From: Pseudomonadota bacterium
GTDB taxonomy: Bacteria > Pseudomonadota > Alphaproteobacteria > Rhodobacterales > Rhodobacteraceae
Length of the DNA stretch: 7,161 nucleotides
Direction: 5' to 3'
Assembly (NCBI GenBank): GCA_027623875.1
Contig: JAQBUS010000045.1
Span: 1 to 7,161, forward strand
Below, piece by piece: positions 6,824 through 7,161 of the stretch (its first letter is position 1; each line of letters begins with the position of its first letter). A program made the position numbers and the translations under genes. The notes beneath the pieces were generated by a model that was not told where the DNA came from, did no database searches, and saw only the letters and a program-made list of their open reading frames with translations.

Positions 6824-7161
6824 TCAGTTTATATTAAAATCTTTTAATAAAGAGTCATACCTAACCAAACTTATATTAGAACCACATGCTAATATACCTA
6901 CTGTTCTGCCGGATATTTCTTCTCTTAGTGGACCAATGATAGCAGCCAATGATGCCGCACACGCTGGCTCTGCAGTAATTCGTAAAACCTCTTGATAATG
7001 CATCATCGACTGAAGTACCTCCTCGTCTTAAACTCTGACAACTTTATCCACAAAACGTTGCGCAATTGAGAAGGAAAGGGGCAAAGTCATTGGGGCTCCT
7101 AGGCTATCTGCAATCGTATTTACTTCTTGCAAGGTAATAGGGTGGCCAGACTTTATACTCT
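6824..7161 (-). pseudogene. PLP-dependent threonine/serine dehydratase-like gene, C-terminal part, with in-frame stop
   Basis: Reading leftward from the right edge, one continuous frame gives 43 residues, a TAA at 7028-7030, then 67 residues to a TGA at 6824-6826. Both halves match the same fold-type II PLP dehydratase family. The upstream part has TLQEVNTIADSLGAPM and LPLSFSIAQRFVDKVVRV, where the family normally continues with Ser-Asp-Asp/Glu. The downstream part has DEEV, EPACAASLAAIIGPL and GILACGSNISL, the segment that cups the PLP ring nitrogen (a Cys at this place is known in animal serine dehydratase). No frameshift is needed; TCA to TAA is a single base change. The Lys-bearing N-terminal part lies outside the window. 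Active relatives deaminate threonine, serine or hydroxyaspartate to oxo-acids in the cytoplasm. The alternatives are a base-call error, or two separate polypeptides with the second starting at ATG 7006. It sits upstream of the MFS gene. Confidence 0.82.
7017..7023 (-). promoter_or_regulatory. Strong Shine-Dalgarno-like site after the premature stop
   Basis: The complement reads AGGAGGT just 4 bases after the in-frame TAA and 10 bases before two consecutive ATG codons (7006 and 7003). It is a full match to the anti-Shine-Dalgarno core, so ribosomes could restart and make a 60-residue C-terminal fragment. It is equally explained as coding for Asp-Glu-Glu-Val of the original enzyme. Confidence 0.45.

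Noticed and set aside
6774..6995. Plus-strand 73-codon frame over the MFS start and dehydratase end
   Set aside because: Antisense to conserved dehydratase sequence and the MFS start.
7020..7040. Frameshift as the explanation for the dehydratase interruption
   Set aside because: Both sides of the stop are in the same frame with the expected spacing, so a single base substitution fits and an indel does not.
1..7161. A novel defence, mobile or CRISPR-type system
   Set aside because: No repeat arrays, integrases, transposases, nucleases or toxin-antitoxin-like pairs were seen on either strand.

Overview
The window looks like chromosomal DNA from an AT-rich Gram-negative bacterium, most likely a proteobacterium and possibly marine. 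The evidence is a pair of lipopolysaccharide-type sugar transferases, a YghU-type glutathione transferase, proteobacterial families such as DUF924 and DUF2177, and Shine-Dalgarno sites of the GAGG/AGGA type. No species can be named. There is no rRNA, tRNA, CRISPR array, insertion sequence, phage gene or integrase. The genes are mostly single units in alternating directions rather than one long operon.

Layout from left to right: a MmgE/PrpD family protein on the minus strand, cut by the left edge (1-1077); a 205-base divergent promoter region (1078-1282); a family 90 glycosyltransferase on the plus strand (1283-2215), which meets an LpcC-like family 4 glycosyltransferase head-on (minus, 2276-3307); yghU on the plus strand (3501-4361); a small DUF2177 membrane protein on the minus strand (4452-4853), divergent from a DUF924 protein on the plus strand (4944-5495); and a minus-strand unit holding a PLP-dependent threonine/serine dehydratase-like gene (right edge to 6824) followed by an MFS transporter (6783-5596).

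The two glycosyltransferases form a small envelope-sugar module, probably acting on the lipopolysaccharide core. YghU handles thiol/disulfide or peroxide chemistry. The dehydratase-transporter unit suggests uptake or export of an amino acid or organic acid linked to the dehydratase, but the visible part of the dehydratase has an in-frame TAA where the family normally keeps reading, so this copy is broken, split in two, or affected by a base-call error.

Two starts were moved downstream from the longest open frames. The LpcC-like gene is placed at a GTG with an AGGG ribosome site, and DUF2177 at an ATG that fits its family's N-terminus. No convincing new biological system was found. The strongest observation is the interrupted dehydratase, which has a near-perfect ribosome binding sequence just after the stop.
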